Below are positions 1 through 8,710 of a DNA stretch of 64,000 nucleotides, piece after piece (position 1 is the stretch's first letter; each line of letters starts with the position of its first letter). The position numbers and the translations under genes were made by a program. Origin of the DNA: Chryseobacterium daeguense DSM 19388. Lineage in GTDB: Bacteria; Bacteroidota; Bacteroidia; Flavobacteriales; Weeksellaceae. The stretch lies in the NCBI RefSeq assembly GCF_000430825.1, contig NZ_AUMT01000012.1, positions 62,001-126,000 on the forward strand, in the 5' to 3' direction. The notes under the pieces were generated by a model that was not told the origin of the DNA, ran no database searches, and saw only the letters and a list, made by a program, of their open reading frames with translations.

Positions 1-140
1 TGTTTTTTTCGTATTCTTTTACTATTGTACAGGATTGTACAGAAGCAATTGTTACTAAAAAGCAAATTGCTGTTGTTATTTTTATGAAATTTTTCATTTG
101 AATTGAGTTTGTTTTTTAAGGACAAATGGAATCTTAGATT

Positions 141-1067
141 TCATTTTAGATTAATGTTTTGAGATGAATAAATTTTGTCCTGGTCATCAATGATGATACA
201 TTCCAGATGGTTGATCTGATTCACCATATTGAGGGCAAAATCAATTCCCATAATACTTACGGGAGTTGCCATTGCGTCAGCAATTTCTGCGTTCGGACAA
301 AAAATGGTAACACTTTTTACGCCCGAAACCGGCATTCCGGTTTTCGGGTTGATGGTATGAGAATATTTTTTACCGTTAATGTGAACAAACTTTTCATAAT
401 TTCCTGAAGTTGCAATGGCCATATCTGTGATATTCATATAAGAAAATGGCTGTTTTGCATTTTCCGGATCGGCAATTCCGATAGTCCAGGGTTTTCCGTC
501 AGCCTGATTTCCCCAAGTTGTCAGGTCACCGGAAGCATTTACAATTCCCGATATAACACCTCTTTTCTGGAGAAGTCTTTTTGCCATTTCAGCGGCATAA
601 CCTTTTCCGATTCCTCCGAACCCGATTCTCATTCCTTTTTCTTTCAGAAATACGGTCTGGTTTTCGCGATTCAGCAGGATATTCTTATAATTGACTAATT
701 TTAAATGCTTTTTAATCAATTCAGGATCAGGAAGCTGTTTCATTTCCTGGTCGAAATTCCAGAAACTTTTATCGATACCGCCGTATGAAATGTCAAAATA
801 TCCGTCTGTGATATTGCTGATTCTCAGACTTCTTTCGATAAGGTCAAAAACTTCCCAATCAACTTCAACAGACTGTATTCCTGCATTTTGGTTGATGAGG
901 TTGGTCTGGCTTTCTTCATTAAAAGTTGTCAGCAGTTTTTCAATTCTCTGGATTTCTTCGATAGCAGCGTCAATATGATGTTGCGCTATCTTTTCATCAT
1001 CAGTAACAACGGTAATTTCAAAAGCATTCCCCATTAATTTCTGAGGTCTTTTGAATTCTTTTAACAT
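141..1067 (-). CDS. apbE: FAD:protein FMN transferase, ApbE family
   Basis: ApbE enzymes attach FMN from FAD to Thr/Ser of target flavoproteins, such as RnfG/NqrC-type subunits. The 308-residue protein shows the family landmarks in order: GFGGIGKGYAAE near residues 149-160, GIVNASGDL near 174-182, AIATSGNYEKF near 218, SHTINPKTG near 236 and the metal-binding ADAMAT near 263. It has no signal peptide or lipobox, although many ApbE proteins are exported lipoproteins, so either it acts in the cytoplasm or the true start differs; Met12 is an alternative start. It lies 10 bp downstream of the thioredoxin-like gene on the same strand and is probably co-transcribed with it. Confidence 0.93.
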   Translation of the reverse strand: MLKEFKRPQKLMGNAFEITVVTDDEKIAQHHIDAAIEEIQRIEKLLTTFNEESQTNLINQNAGIQSVEVDWEVFDLIERSLRISNITDGYFDISYGGIDKSFWNFDQEMKQLPDPELIKKHLKLVNYKNILLNRENQTVFLKEKGMRIGFGGIGKGYAAEMAKRLLQKRGVISGIVNASGDLTTWGNQADGKPWTIGIADPENAKQPFSYMNITDMAIATSGNYEKFVHINGKKYSHTINPKTGMPVSGVKSVTIFCPNAEIADAMATPVSIMGIDFALNMVNQINHLECIIIDDQDKIYSSQNINLK

Positions 1068-1077
1068 AATTCTCGTG

Positions 1078-1521
1078 CTATTTTTGATTTTCTTTGATTT
1101 CTCTTATCTTTTTGCTGAAAGCCAAGGCGTTTTCAGAAGGAAGACCTTCCCAGCTTTTCAGTACTTTTCCTTCAGAATTCAATAAGAGTGTATAAGGAAA
1201 CAGTCCTTTTGAATTATACTGATTTGCGAGTGAATTGTTTTCTTTTTTCAATTCGGGAGAAAGCTGATTCTTTTTGTTTCTTGGAAAATCTGCATTGATA
1301 TAAACAATTACATTTTCGGTTTCCAGTTTTTTGAAATCTTCTGTTTCGATAATATTTTTATGAAGCTTAATGCACGGAATACACCAATCCGAACCGGAAA
1401 AATTGAGCAAGATAAGTTCTTTATTTTCTGCTGCATGTTTTTTAGCGCTCTCAAAACGGTTTTGGGCATGAATACCAACAGCAAATACAGCCAACAATAG
1501 GGCTGAAAATATTGTTTTCAT
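1078..1521 (-). CDS. Secreted thioredoxin-like protein
   Basis: This is a 147-residue periplasmic thioredoxin-fold protein. A signal peptide covers about residues 1-19 (ending GIHAQ). The active site is WCIPC, with cysteines 47 and 50, preceded by the strand LILLNFSGSDW typical of the thioredoxin_7/DsbD-gamma-like group. The text TLLLNSEGKVLKSWEG matches the thioredoxin cis-Pro region, with PYT supplying the cis-proline. It probably reduces or isomerises exported thiols. It is upstream of apbE with a 10-bp gap, which suggests joint expression, possibly for maturing an exported redox protein. The substrate is unknown. Confidence 0.85.
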   Translation of the reverse strand: MKTIFSALLLAVFAVGIHAQNRFESAKKHAAENKELILLNFSGSDWCIPCIKLHKNIIETEDFKKLETENVIVYINADFPRNKKNQLSPELKKENNSLANQYNSKGLFPYTLLLNSEGKVLKSWEGLPSENALAFSKKIREIKENQK

Positions 1522-1590
1522 TATTTTAAAGATTAATGATAATAAAAAAGATGATGATATTGATTTAAAGATTATAAATCAATTGCCAAA

Positions 1591-1980
1591 CTATGAAAAA
1601 GAAAATTTAGGGGGTTCCCAAACTGAAGCCAGAAAACCTTTATAGCAAAGATCTTCATCTTTTGAAGGAATTTTATTAAATGTTAATGGACTGAAGTTAT
1701 GAATTGCTTGCTCAAAACTGAACCCTTGATTAATTGTAAAAACCAATGCAAGAGGTGCAGAATGAATAATAAACGGTAATTTTTGATCTTTGCGGTAATC
1801 TTTGTCTTTTACAGGATGATCATAATGCGTTTTCAGAAATGCTGTGAGAGACATTTCCGGATTCAAAGCTTTATGCTCCCAATAATGTTCTATTAAATCT
1901 GGGATTTTCAACAGCTGATACAGTTCGGTTGTTGAAACCAAATACAAACATAGAAGCAATATTGAAATTAACTTTTTCAC
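1591..1980 (-). CDS. Small exported protein of unknown function
   Basis: I do not recognise a characterised family. The 129-residue protein starts with a hydrophobic stretch (residues 4-16, LISILLLCLYLVS) that could be a signal peptide or anchor. It contains HYWEH near 32-36 and HYDHP near 52-56, so metal binding is conceivable but unproven. Similar short proteins occur widely in Bacteroidota. It is the first gene of the leftward run that continues with the thioredoxin-like gene and apbE, after a 70-bp gap. Confidence 0.6.
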   Translation of the reverse strand: MKKLISILLLCLYLVSTTELYQLLKIPDLIEHYWEHKALNPEMSLTAFLKTHYDHPVKDKDYRKDQKLPFIIHSAPLALVFTINQGFSFEQAIHNFSPLTFNKIPSKDEDLCYKGFLASVWEPPKFSFS

Positions 1981-2043
1981 TCAATCAAAATTATAAAATG
2001 TTTTGGTTAGAATGGTTTTAAATTAAGAATTAAATGATAGCCT

Positions 2044-2751
2044 TTAATCTTTTCTCTTCATTTCCTTCATAAGATCCTCCAGATAGTCAGTTTGTACATC
2101 TTGTATTTCCAAGAGTTTTTTATTTTGGTTTACCAATAGATGGTCTATTTTTTCACTTAGCAATTTAATTTCTAATTCAGCTTTTAAATTGATTTTATAG
2201 TCGTGTTCTCCTCTTAGTCTATCTTTTTGTTCTTGTCTGTTTTGACTCATCATAATAATCGGAGCCTGAATGGCCGCTAAACAGGAAAGAATGAGATTGA
2301 GTAAAATAAACGGAAACGGATCAAATGAATTAGTTAATAGCCAAACATTAATCATCATCCATAGTAATATAAATGAAAAAAAAACAATAATAAATGCCCA
2401 GCTGCCTCCAAACAGTGCTACTTTATCTGCAACTTTTTCTCCAATAGTTAATTCTGATTCAATTTCATCTTGTATATTTTCTGACAGAATGGAGTTATTT
2501 TTAATGGCATCCACCACATCCAAGTCTATGATGGCCAGTTCACCTTTTTCCTGTGATATTAAAGAAGTTAAATAAAGACGTCTATAGGTATTCAATTCAA
2601 TTAAAGAAATATAATGATCTTTTGAAAAGCCGGGGAAATCCATTCGTAATAAATTAAAAATACCATCTCTAATATCCTGACCAAGTATTTCTTCACCTTT
2701 CCCGATTTTTTTTTTGCTGATATAGCTTGTTTCCATTGTTGATCTTTTCAA
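2044..2751 (-). CDS. DUF1003 family membrane protein
   Basis: The 235-residue protein matches the DUF1003 pattern: a short IGEKVADKVALFGGSWAF region (about 112-129), two adjacent transmembrane segments (about 128-148 and 154-172), then RQEQKDRLRGEHDY followed by a long amphipathic helix ending in a charged tail. DUF1003 proteins are inner-membrane proteins of unknown function that often lie near stress or ion-transport genes. Here it flanks the BON/P-ATPase block. The protein may start at Met5. No operator-like box was seen in the short gap upstream. Confidence 0.8.
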   Translation of the reverse strand: MKRSTMETSYISKKKIGKGEEILGQDIRDGIFNLLRMDFPGFSKDHYISLIELNTYRRLYLTSLISQEKGELAIIDLDVVDAIKNNSILSENIQDEIESELTIGEKVADKVALFGGSWAFIIVFFSFILLWMMINVWLLTNSFDPFPFILLNLILSCLAAIQAPIIMMSQNRQEQKDRLRGEHDYKINLKAELEIKLLSEKIDHLLVNQNKKLLEIQDVQTDYLEDLMKEMKRKD

Positions 2752-2766
2752 AATTTAAAATTATTT

Positions 2767-3441
2767 TTATTTAAAGTATATTTCATGATGTTCTCTTTGT
2801 TTATCATTTGTTTTTACTGTCACTATTGTATGTATAGACAGACTTATGATTGCAGCGAAAAAGCACCAAACGGAGAGTATATAATGATTGTAAAAGATTG
2901 CTGAAATTATATAAGAAACCAAAATGGCTATACCAAAAAAGTGCATTCTTTTTACGTGAGAAAAAAATGGAGGAATAATCGTTGCCAAGCCATACAATAT
3001 CATACTGTAATTTCTCAGCGAAGCAGGATAGTCTTGGATGTAAGTGATATGATGGCCAATGATTTTTGCTTCCACCTGGTATGATAAAAGACAATAAGCC
3101 AAATAAATGCTTACGATGATTCCTGCGCCCAATAATATCTTCTGTATTTTCTTTCGTGTCTCATTTTCCTCAAGCATTAAGAGAGAAATGGGTACCCAAA
3201 TGGGCCATAGAATTTCTGCGAAAAATAGAAATATGAAGGTTGTGGTCTTTTGTATATTGATATATTCCGGATGGGGAAGGGTGAGCCATAATATTCCTTC
3301 TGTTAGTTGTTGGACTCCAAAAATGAGCGGAATGCATGCAAAAAGGTGCTGTGAAGAGTGGCGTGTTTTTATTACACATGCTATACCAATTGCCGTTAGG
3401 CCTATACCCGCTGAGAAACTTGAAATTGCTGAAAAACACAT
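2767..3441 (-). CDS. Polytopic membrane protein, DUF6629-like
   Basis: This 224-residue protein has about seven hydrophobic segments and begins MCFSAISSFSAG, a start typical of the DUF6629 family of small membrane proteins. There are no catalytic motifs. Conserved-looking features are PLIFGVQQLTEG and the WPIWVPIS segment. It sits 15 bp upstream of the DUF1003 gene on the same strand, so the two probably form an operon. Its function is unknown. The family assignment rests on memory of the N-terminus and membrane layout only. Confidence 0.65.
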   Translation of the reverse strand: MCFSAISSFSAGIGLTAIGIACVIKTRHSSQHLFACIPLIFGVQQLTEGILWLTLPHPEYINIQKTTTFIFLFFAEILWPIWVPISLLMLEENETRKKIQKILLGAGIIVSIYLAYCLLSYQVEAKIIGHHITYIQDYPASLRNYSMILYGLATIIPPFFSHVKRMHFFGIAILVSYIISAIFYNHYILSVWCFFAAIISLSIHTIVTVKTNDKQREHHEIYFK

Positions 3442-3592
3442 GTGCTTGGGATTTTAGAGATTATTTTCCTTATATTTTTACAATGAAATGTTAAATTTAA
3501 TCGCTACTTTGCTCTTTGTTAAAAGTAGTTTTCGTTGCAATTTTTCAATGTTGCGGTACACCGATTGAATTGAAGCCTTACATTTCAGATGA

Positions 3593-4264
3593 TCAACTAT
3601 TTTTTGAATATTCATAATCTACAAATAGCCCGTTATCTACATGTTGTATCCCTGGAGTTTTCCATGCAATACGTTCAGCTTCATCTTTTTGATGCCATGA
3701 ATTTACTGTACCTGTTAATGTCACTGTAGTACCAGTTACCTTTATATGAATATCACTATTGTATACAACCCAGTTCATTTTCATAGCATTTTCAATATCC
3801 ATTTGTTTGATAGCGTCTATTATTTCTGATTTGATTTTAATATGATTGATGATCGCCTTTACACCGGGAAGATAATGTATTGCATTTTTTGTAATTTCTC
3901 TTTCATAGTCCCATTGCACTTCACCCTCTAAAGTTACCTGCCCGTTTTCAACAATTACTTTGATCATATTCTCCGGAATAAATGCATTGGATTTAAAAGC
4001 TTCTAAAATTTCATGGGCAATCTCATTATCAGTTTTTGATAAGGAATCCGGAGATTTTACGATGATATTCTCTATTAAGACTTTTACTCCAACAACTTTT
4101 TTTGCAGCATTTTCTGCCTCTATTTTTTTAGCATAGTGATCAACTTCTCCTGTAAGAGAAACCACACCGTCTTTTGCAGTGACTCCGATTTCTGCTGAGT
4201 GTAGTAATGGTTCCCATTTAATGGCATCCTGAACATTCTTTTGTAGTTCGGCATTTGTTTTCAT
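3593..4264 (-). CDS. BON-domain protein, three BON repeats
   Basis: The 223-residue protein consists of three successive BON (bacterial OsmY and nodulation) domains, about residues 3-70, 78-145 and 152-219. Each has the alternation of a helix with GxVTLTGxV-type strands, for example GVVSLTGEV, GQVTLEGEV and TTVTLTGTV. BON proteins bind membranes or lipids and are induced by osmotic or envelope stress. There is no clear signal peptide, unlike OsmY. It is about 60% identical by eye to the protein at 10372-11034. Two FNR-like boxes lie upstream, the nearer one 35 bp from a GAATTTTG -7-like element, so it is probably an activator-controlled member of the local low-oxygen regulon. Confidence 0.85.
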   Translation of the reverse strand: MKTNAELQKNVQDAIKWEPLLHSAEIGVTAKDGVVSLTGEVDHYAKKIEAENAAKKVVGVKVLIENIIVKSPDSLSKTDNEIAHEILEAFKSNAFIPENMIKVIVENGQVTLEGEVQWDYEREITKNAIHYLPGVKAIINHIKIKSEIIDAIKQMDIENAMKMNWVVYNSDIHIKVTGTTVTLTGTVNSWHQKDEAERIAWKTPGIQHVDNGLFVDYEYSKNS

Positions 4265-4283
4265 TGTATCTTAATTGATCATT

Positions 4284-4291
4284 CAAAATTC
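4284..4291 (-). promoter_or_regulatory. -7-like element of the BON gene promoter
   Basis: On the minus strand this reads GAATTTTG, one mismatch from the Bacteroidota -7 consensus TAnnTTTG. Its TTTG midpoint (4285.5) is exactly 35 bp from the centre of the FNR-like box at 4315-4326. The same element and spacing recur upstream of 11034 (GAACTTTG) and 15026 (GACCTTTG). Confidence 0.55.
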
Positions 4292-4314
4292 CAGAAACAT
4301 TCCAGAATATTCTA

Positions 4315-4326
4315 TGATCAGTATCA
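4315..4326. promoter_or_regulatory. FNR-like box A, BON promoter
   Basis: TGATCAGTATCA matches the FNR/FixK core TGAT-N4-ATCA perfectly. It is centred 35 bp from the TTTG of the BON -7-like element, equivalent to about -41.5, the classical class II activator position. Its likely partner is the receiver-CRP/FNR regulator at 18923-19975. Confidence 0.6.
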
Positions 4327-4336
4327 CGATAAAACC

Positions 4337-4348
4337 TGATCCAGGTCA
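4337..4348. promoter_or_regulatory. FNR-like box B, BON / P-ATPase intergenic region
   Basis: TGATCCAGGTCA fits TGAT-N4-GTCA and sits in a longer palindrome, CCTGATCCAGGTCAGG. It is 22 bp centre to centre from box A. It could be a second upstream site for the leftward BON gene (about -63.5) or could serve the rightward P-type ATPase, whose ATG is 70 bp away. No -7 element lies 35 bp from it in the rightward direction. Confidence 0.55.
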
Positions 4349-4411
4349 GGCATGGAAACTCAATTTGTATATAAATAATTGTTTATTTTTAGATAACCGA
4401 TTTAATTTGAT

Positions 4412-6922
4412 ATGTCTTACAACTTACCTGAAGGTCTTAGAGGTCTTACAAACGATGAAGTGGAAGCTTCCAGACTGCAATATGGATATAATCGCCTGGA
4501 GGATATCCGTAAGAATACATGGTTTGATTTGCTTATTGGTATTTTAAAAGAACCCATGCTAATTTTGCTTATCATTATTTCCCTCATTTATGTGATTGTG
4601 GGAGATTATGGCGAGGCTGCTTTTATGTTTGTGGCAATTGTGGCGGTGACTGCAATATCCTTTTATCAGGATAACCGCAGTAAAAAAGCGTTGGAAGAAC
4701 TTGAAAAACTCAACGAACCTTTAAGTACGGTTATCAGAAACTCAGAGGCTGTAGAAATTCCGACCCATGAGATTGTGGTAGGTGATTTATGCATCACCGA
4801 GGAGGGTAGAATTATAAATGCTGATGGAAAGATTTTGCATAGTAATGATTTTTCCGTTAATGAATCCTCGCTTACAGGAGAAAGCTTTTCGGTTTTCAAG
4901 GACAGCATCTCAGAGGATAATCTTGTATACAGCGGAACAGTTACAGTTTCAGGATTGGCCGTTTTTAAAGTACAAAAGATAGGAAAAGAAACACGTGTTG
5001 GTAAAATTGGAGAATCAATACTGAATATAAAAGAAGAAATTTCGCCATTGCAGATTCAAATCCGGAAGTTTGTAAAATGGATGGCAGCTGTCGGGATCGT
5101 TATTTTTTTGATAGTCTGTATATTCAGTTATATCAAAACCGGAGATCTTGTAACGAGCCTGCTTAGTGGATTAACGCTAGCCATGTCTGTATTGCCAGAA
5201 GAAATTCCTGTGGCATTTACAACTTTTATGGCCTTGGGAGCGTGGAAGCTTATGCGTGAAGGAATTATTATTAAGCGGAGCAGTATTGTAGAAACCCTGG
5301 GAAGTACCACGGTTATCTGTACCGATAAAACAGGTACCATTACTGAGAATTCGATGAAACTTCAACATTTATATAATTACCTTTCCGATAAGATTTATGA
5401 AGAAAAGGAATTTGAGTCTGACGAATTGAAAGAACTGATTGATTATGCAATGTGGAGTAGTGAGCCAGTCCCTTTTGACCCTATGGAAATAACTTTACAC
5501 AAAACGTATGAGGAAACTCAAAAGAGTGATGCAAGAAAAGAATATCAAATGTTTCACGAATATCCGCTTGAAGGGAAGCCTCCAATGATGACCCATCTTT
5601 TTGAAAACACAAATAAAGACAGAATTATTGCAGCGAAAGGAGCTCCCGAAGCTATTCTTAGTGTTTCCAGGCTTTCAGAGACGGAAAAAAGTAAGATAAG
5701 AAATATTGTAAAAACATTTGGACAGCAAGGTTATCGTGTATTGGGAGTTGCTAAGTCTCATTTTGAAGGAAACAGCTTTCCAAAGAAACAGCAGGATTTT
5801 GAATTTGAATTTTTAGGACTGACCGTCTTTTATGATCCTCCCAAAAAAGGAATAAAAGAGGTATTTCAAAGTATTTATGATGCAGGGATCAAGGTGAAAG
5901 TCATTACAGGCGATAATGCAGATACAACGAATGCAATTGCACTTCAGGCAGGAATTAAAAATGATGCTCCGGCAATCAATGGCAGTGATATTATAGGACG
6001 TTTTGAAGAAGAGCTGATGCAGATCTCAGAGAACACAGTTCTGTTTACCAGAATGTTTCCCGATGCAAAGCTCGCGGTAGTGAACGCTCTGAAAAAGAAT
6101 GGCGAAGTGGTAGCGATGCTTGGAGATGGTGTGAACGATGGTCCTGCGTTAAAAGCTGCCCATATTGGCGTAGCAATGGGGAATAAAGGAACTGAAATTG
6201 CCAAATCTGCTGCTGCATTGGTTATTACGAATGATGATTTAGAAAAACTTATTGTTGGAATTGCCGCAGGAAGAAGAATTTATACCAATATTAAAAAGGC
6301 GATTCAATATATTATTTCCATTCATATTCCTATAATACTGACGGTTTCTTTACCTCTGTTTTTGGGATGGATATTCCCACATATATTCACTCCGGTTCAT
6401 GTTATTTTCCTGGAGCTTGTCATGGGACCGACCTGTTCTATTGTATATGAAAATGAACCTATGGAAAGAAATACAATGAAACAGCCTCCAAGAGCGATGG
6501 GAGATACTTTTTTAAGTTTTAATGAATTGGGAATCAGTATTGTGCAGGGGGTGGTGATCACCCTGGGAGTTCTGTTTGTGTATCAGTTTACAGTTCAGCA
6601 CGGTGGTAACGAAGAAAAGACGAGGGCGATGGTGTTCAGTACATTAATTTTTGCCAATATATTGCTGAGTTTTGTTAACAGATCATTCTTTTATAGTATG
6701 CTGGAAAGTTTCAGAAACCGTAATCCTTTACTTATGGGTATTTCTGCCTTAGTCGTGGTGATGCTTTTAGTCATATTATATGTAAAACCTATTTCTCTAT
6801 TCTTTAAAGTAACAGCGCTCCATATAAACGAATTGGGGATGGCTGTTTTCATTGCAGCGGTTTCTGTTTTATGGTTTGAGATCTATAAATATGTAAAAAG
6901 GATAAGAAAAGCAAAGGCATAG
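4412..6922 (+). CDS. Cation-translocating P-type ATPase, P2 (Ca2+-ATPase-like)
   Basis: The 836-residue protein is an inner-membrane P-type ATPase. The cation-ATPase N-domain lies at about 3-70. The actuator motif TGES is at 155-158, the phosphorylation site DKTGT begins at D305, and the hinge GDGVNDGPA lies near residue 570. The M4 ion-site motif is PEEIP instead of the SERCA PEGLP. The C-terminal cation-ATPase domain contains PMERNTMKQPPR, typical of the Ca2+-ATPase class. The probable substrate is Ca2+ or another divalent cation, but specificity cannot be assigned because of the altered M4 motif. A paired FNR-like box lies upstream, shared with the divergent BON gene. The ATG at 4412 starts the expected N-terminus. 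Confidence 0.9.
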   Translation: MSYNLPEGLRGLTNDEVEASRLQYGYNRLEDIRKNTWFDLLIGILKEPMLILLIIISLIYVIVGDYGEAAFMFVAIVAVTAISFYQDNRSKKALEELEKLNEPLSTVIRNSEAVEIPTHEIVVGDLCITEEGRIINADGKILHSNDFSVNESSLTGESFSVFKDSISEDNLVYSGTVTVSGLAVFKVQKIGKETRVGKIGESILNIKEEISPLQIQIRKFVKWMAAVGIVIFLIVCIFSYIKTGDLVTSLLSGLTLAMSVLPEEIPVAFTTFMALGAWKLMREGIIIKRSSIVETLGSTTVICTDKTGTITENSMKLQHLYNYLSDKIYEEKEFESDELKELIDYAMWSSEPVPFDPMEITLHKTYEETQKSDARKEYQMFHEYPLEGKPPMMTHLFENTNKDRIIAAKGAPEAILSVSRLSETEKSKIRNIVKTFGQQGYRVLGVAKSHFEGNSFPKKQQDFEFEFLGLTVFYDPPKKGIKEVFQSIYDAGIKVKVITGDNADTTNAIALQAGIKNDAPAINGSDIIGRFEEELMQISENTVLFTRMFPDAKLAVVNALKKNGEVVAMLGDGVNDGPALKAAHIGVAMGNKGTEIAKSAAALVITNDDLEKLIVGIAAGRRIYTNIKKAIQYIISIHIPIILTVSLPLFLGWIFPHIFTPVHVIFLELVMGPTCSIVYENEPMERNTMKQPPRAMGDTFLSFNELGISIVQGVVITLGVLFVYQFTVQHGGNEEKTRAMVFSTLIFANILLSFVNRSFFYSMLESFRNRNPLLMGISALVVVMLLVILYVKPISLFFKVTALHINELGMAVFIAAVSVLWFEIYKYVKRIRKAKA

Positions 6923-6934
6923 TGACGATCATCA
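6923..6934. promoter_or_regulatory. FNR-like box, pyrophosphatase promoter
   Basis: TGACGATCATCA fits TGAY-N4-ATCA and directly follows the ATPase stop codon. Its centre (6928.5) is exactly 35 bp from the TTTA of a -7-like GAAATTTA at 6958-6965, ahead of the pyrophosphatase ATG at 7000. The same -7 octamer and spacing occur before the L,D-transpeptidase gene. Confidence 0.6.
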
Positions 6935-6999
6935 TTTTTTTATAATACTATATTCTTGAAATTTACAATAATAAATTAAAAACAATTAAGGCTAAGGTA

Positions 7000-7557
7000 A
7001 TGATAGGAAACCAACACCCATGGCATGACGTTTCACCAGGAGGGCATCTGCCACAAATAGTTACGGCAGTTATTGAAATCCCCACTGGTAGCCGCACAAA
7101 ATACGAAATCGATAAGCCTTCAGGATTAATAAGATTGGATAGAATTCTTTTATCCTCCATGTATTATCCTGCCAATTATGGGATAATACCACAGACTTAC
7201 TACAGTGACGGAGATCCGTTAGATATTTTGGTGTTATGTTCGGAAAGTCTTGTTCCGCTTACTCTGGTTAATGCAAGGGTAATAGGAATAATGGAGATGA
7301 CGGACGAAGATAAAAAAGACCATAAAATAATAGCGGTGGCTGAAAATGATTCTTCTCTCCTGCATATCCATGATATTGAAGACCTGCCAGCTTATACAGT
7401 TAATGAGATTCAGAATTTTTTTGAAGAATATAAAAAATTGGAGGGAAAAGCTGTACAGGTATTTGGTTTTAAAAATAAGAAAGAAGCTTTCGATTGTATT
7501 GAAGAAAGTCTGATGATGTATGTCAAAGAAATCAAGCCTAAAATGAAAAATATCTGA
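7000..7557 (+). CDS. ppa: Inorganic pyrophosphatase, family I
   Basis: This soluble Mg2+-dependent enzyme hydrolyses PPi to two phosphates. The 185-residue length is normal for family I. Visible landmarks are EIPTGSRTKYEIDK (about 25-38), RLDR, the PANYG segment, the signature DGDPLDILV (about 70-78) with its metal-binding aspartates, and DEDKKDHKI (about 103-111). A second, housekeeping copy elsewhere in the genome is possible, since this one sits in a stress block with its own FNR-like promoter. The ATG at 7000 is supported by the -7 element and operator 35-75 bp upstream. Confidence 0.93.
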   Translation: MIGNQHPWHDVSPGGHLPQIVTAVIEIPTGSRTKYEIDKPSGLIRLDRILLSSMYYPANYGIIPQTYYSDGDPLDILVLCSESLVPLTLVNARVIGIMEMTDEDKKDHKIIAVAENDSSLLHIHDIEDLPAYTVNEIQNFFEEYKKLEGKAVQVFGFKNKKEAFDCIEESLMMYVKEIKPKMKNI

Positions 7558-7640
7558 CCAGGTTTATTTTCTGCGGATCTTGTGGTAGCTTAGCATGGCG
7601 AAGAATAAATGAATCACACTTTTGAATGGATTAAGATTAA

Positions 7641-8699
7641 TTATCTTTTTTGTTTTCCGGTTTCTTTTTTCTTTTTATTAAAATAGCCTCTTAATAAAAA
7701 ATTATTCCTGGCGGCGGCTTCAAGTTCTCTCAGTTCACCGACGCCTTTCTCAATATTGATAATAGTGGAGTCAACTGAGTTTCCAAGTTTAGGATTGTTG
7801 GTGAGCTTCGATAAAACATTCTCATCATTGTTTATTTTTGAAGTAAACTCTATTAAATCATCCGAGCTTTTTTCAAGATTGCGGACTGTCTTTTCTATTG
7901 AAATAGCTAAAGTATCACTGGAAGATAACTGAGAAAGCACATTATTTTTATCATTAAGTTTTGTAGTGAAAATACTGATTTCACGAGAGCTGTTCTGTAA
8001 ATTAGAAATGCTGCTTTCAATATTATCTGACCATTTCTTATCGGTAAATATTTTTGCAATAGTTCCGTTTTTATTATTCAGTAAGGGGGTGAATTTTGCC
8101 AGTTCCCGAGAGCTTATCTGTAAATTTTCTATGGTTCTGTCAATGCTCGACGCAAAATCTTTATTGATCATTATTTTTGTCAACAAGCTATTCTTATTAT
8201 TCATTTTACTACTGAATTTAACCAGCTCATCAGTAATTGTTTTAGCGTTGTCTGTACTTTGTTTTATACTTGAGAACAGATCATCTATTTCAATGGTTTT
8301 ATAAGAAGCAATCACATCATTATCCTTCACTATGGTAGTGGAGGTGGTGCCGGGCGAAATAATAAGAATTTTATCACCCATTAATCCATCTGATGCTATA
8401 CTGGCAACCGCGTCAGTTTTTATATATTTCTGAACATCCTTTCTGATGACTAACTTTACAAGAACCAATGAATCTGAAATAAAATCTATTTTATTAACTG
8501 TTCCTATGTTAATACCTGAAAGACGGACATTACTTCCCTGCTTTAATCCGCTGACATTCTTAAACTCTGAACGCAGAACGAAATTAGAGCCAAACAGATT
8601 TCTGTTGACCCCAATAAAGTAAATGGCTGTTATGAAAAGAAGGATACCTGCTGCTACAAAAACTCCCAATTTCCAATTGTTTGACGACTCGTTGCTCAT
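7641..8699 (-). CDS. MlaD/MCE-family lipid transport protein
   Basis: The 352-residue protein has one N-terminal transmembrane helix (about 9-28), one MCE domain (about 36-115, with KNVSGLKQGSNVRLSGI and ASDGLMGDKIL), and a long helical C-terminal region built from imperfect repeats of about 45 residues containing SIxNLxxSSxELxxF. MCE proteins form periplasmic rings that carry phospholipids between membranes with an MlaFE ABC transporter. It is the last gene of the leftward mlaE-mlaF-mlaD order, 11 bp after the ATPase gene. The tail is strongly charged and ends in a KKKKETGKQKR stretch. Confidence 0.85.
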   Translation of the reverse strand: MSNESSNNWKLGVFVAAGILLFITAIYFIGVNRNLFGSNFVLRSEFKNVSGLKQGSNVRLSGINIGTVNKIDFISDSLVLVKLVIRKDVQKYIKTDAVASIASDGLMGDKILIISPGTTSTTIVKDNDVIASYKTIEIDDLFSSIKQSTDNAKTITDELVKFSSKMNNKNSLLTKIMINKDFASSIDRTIENLQISSRELAKFTPLLNNKNGTIAKIFTDKKWSDNIESSISNLQNSSREISIFTTKLNDKNNVLSQLSSSDTLAISIEKTVRNLEKSSDDLIEFTSKINNDENVLSKLTNNPKLGNSVDSTIINIEKGVGELRELEAAARNNFLLRGYFNKKKKETGKQKR

Positions 8700-8710
8700 G
8701 ACTGCTTTAT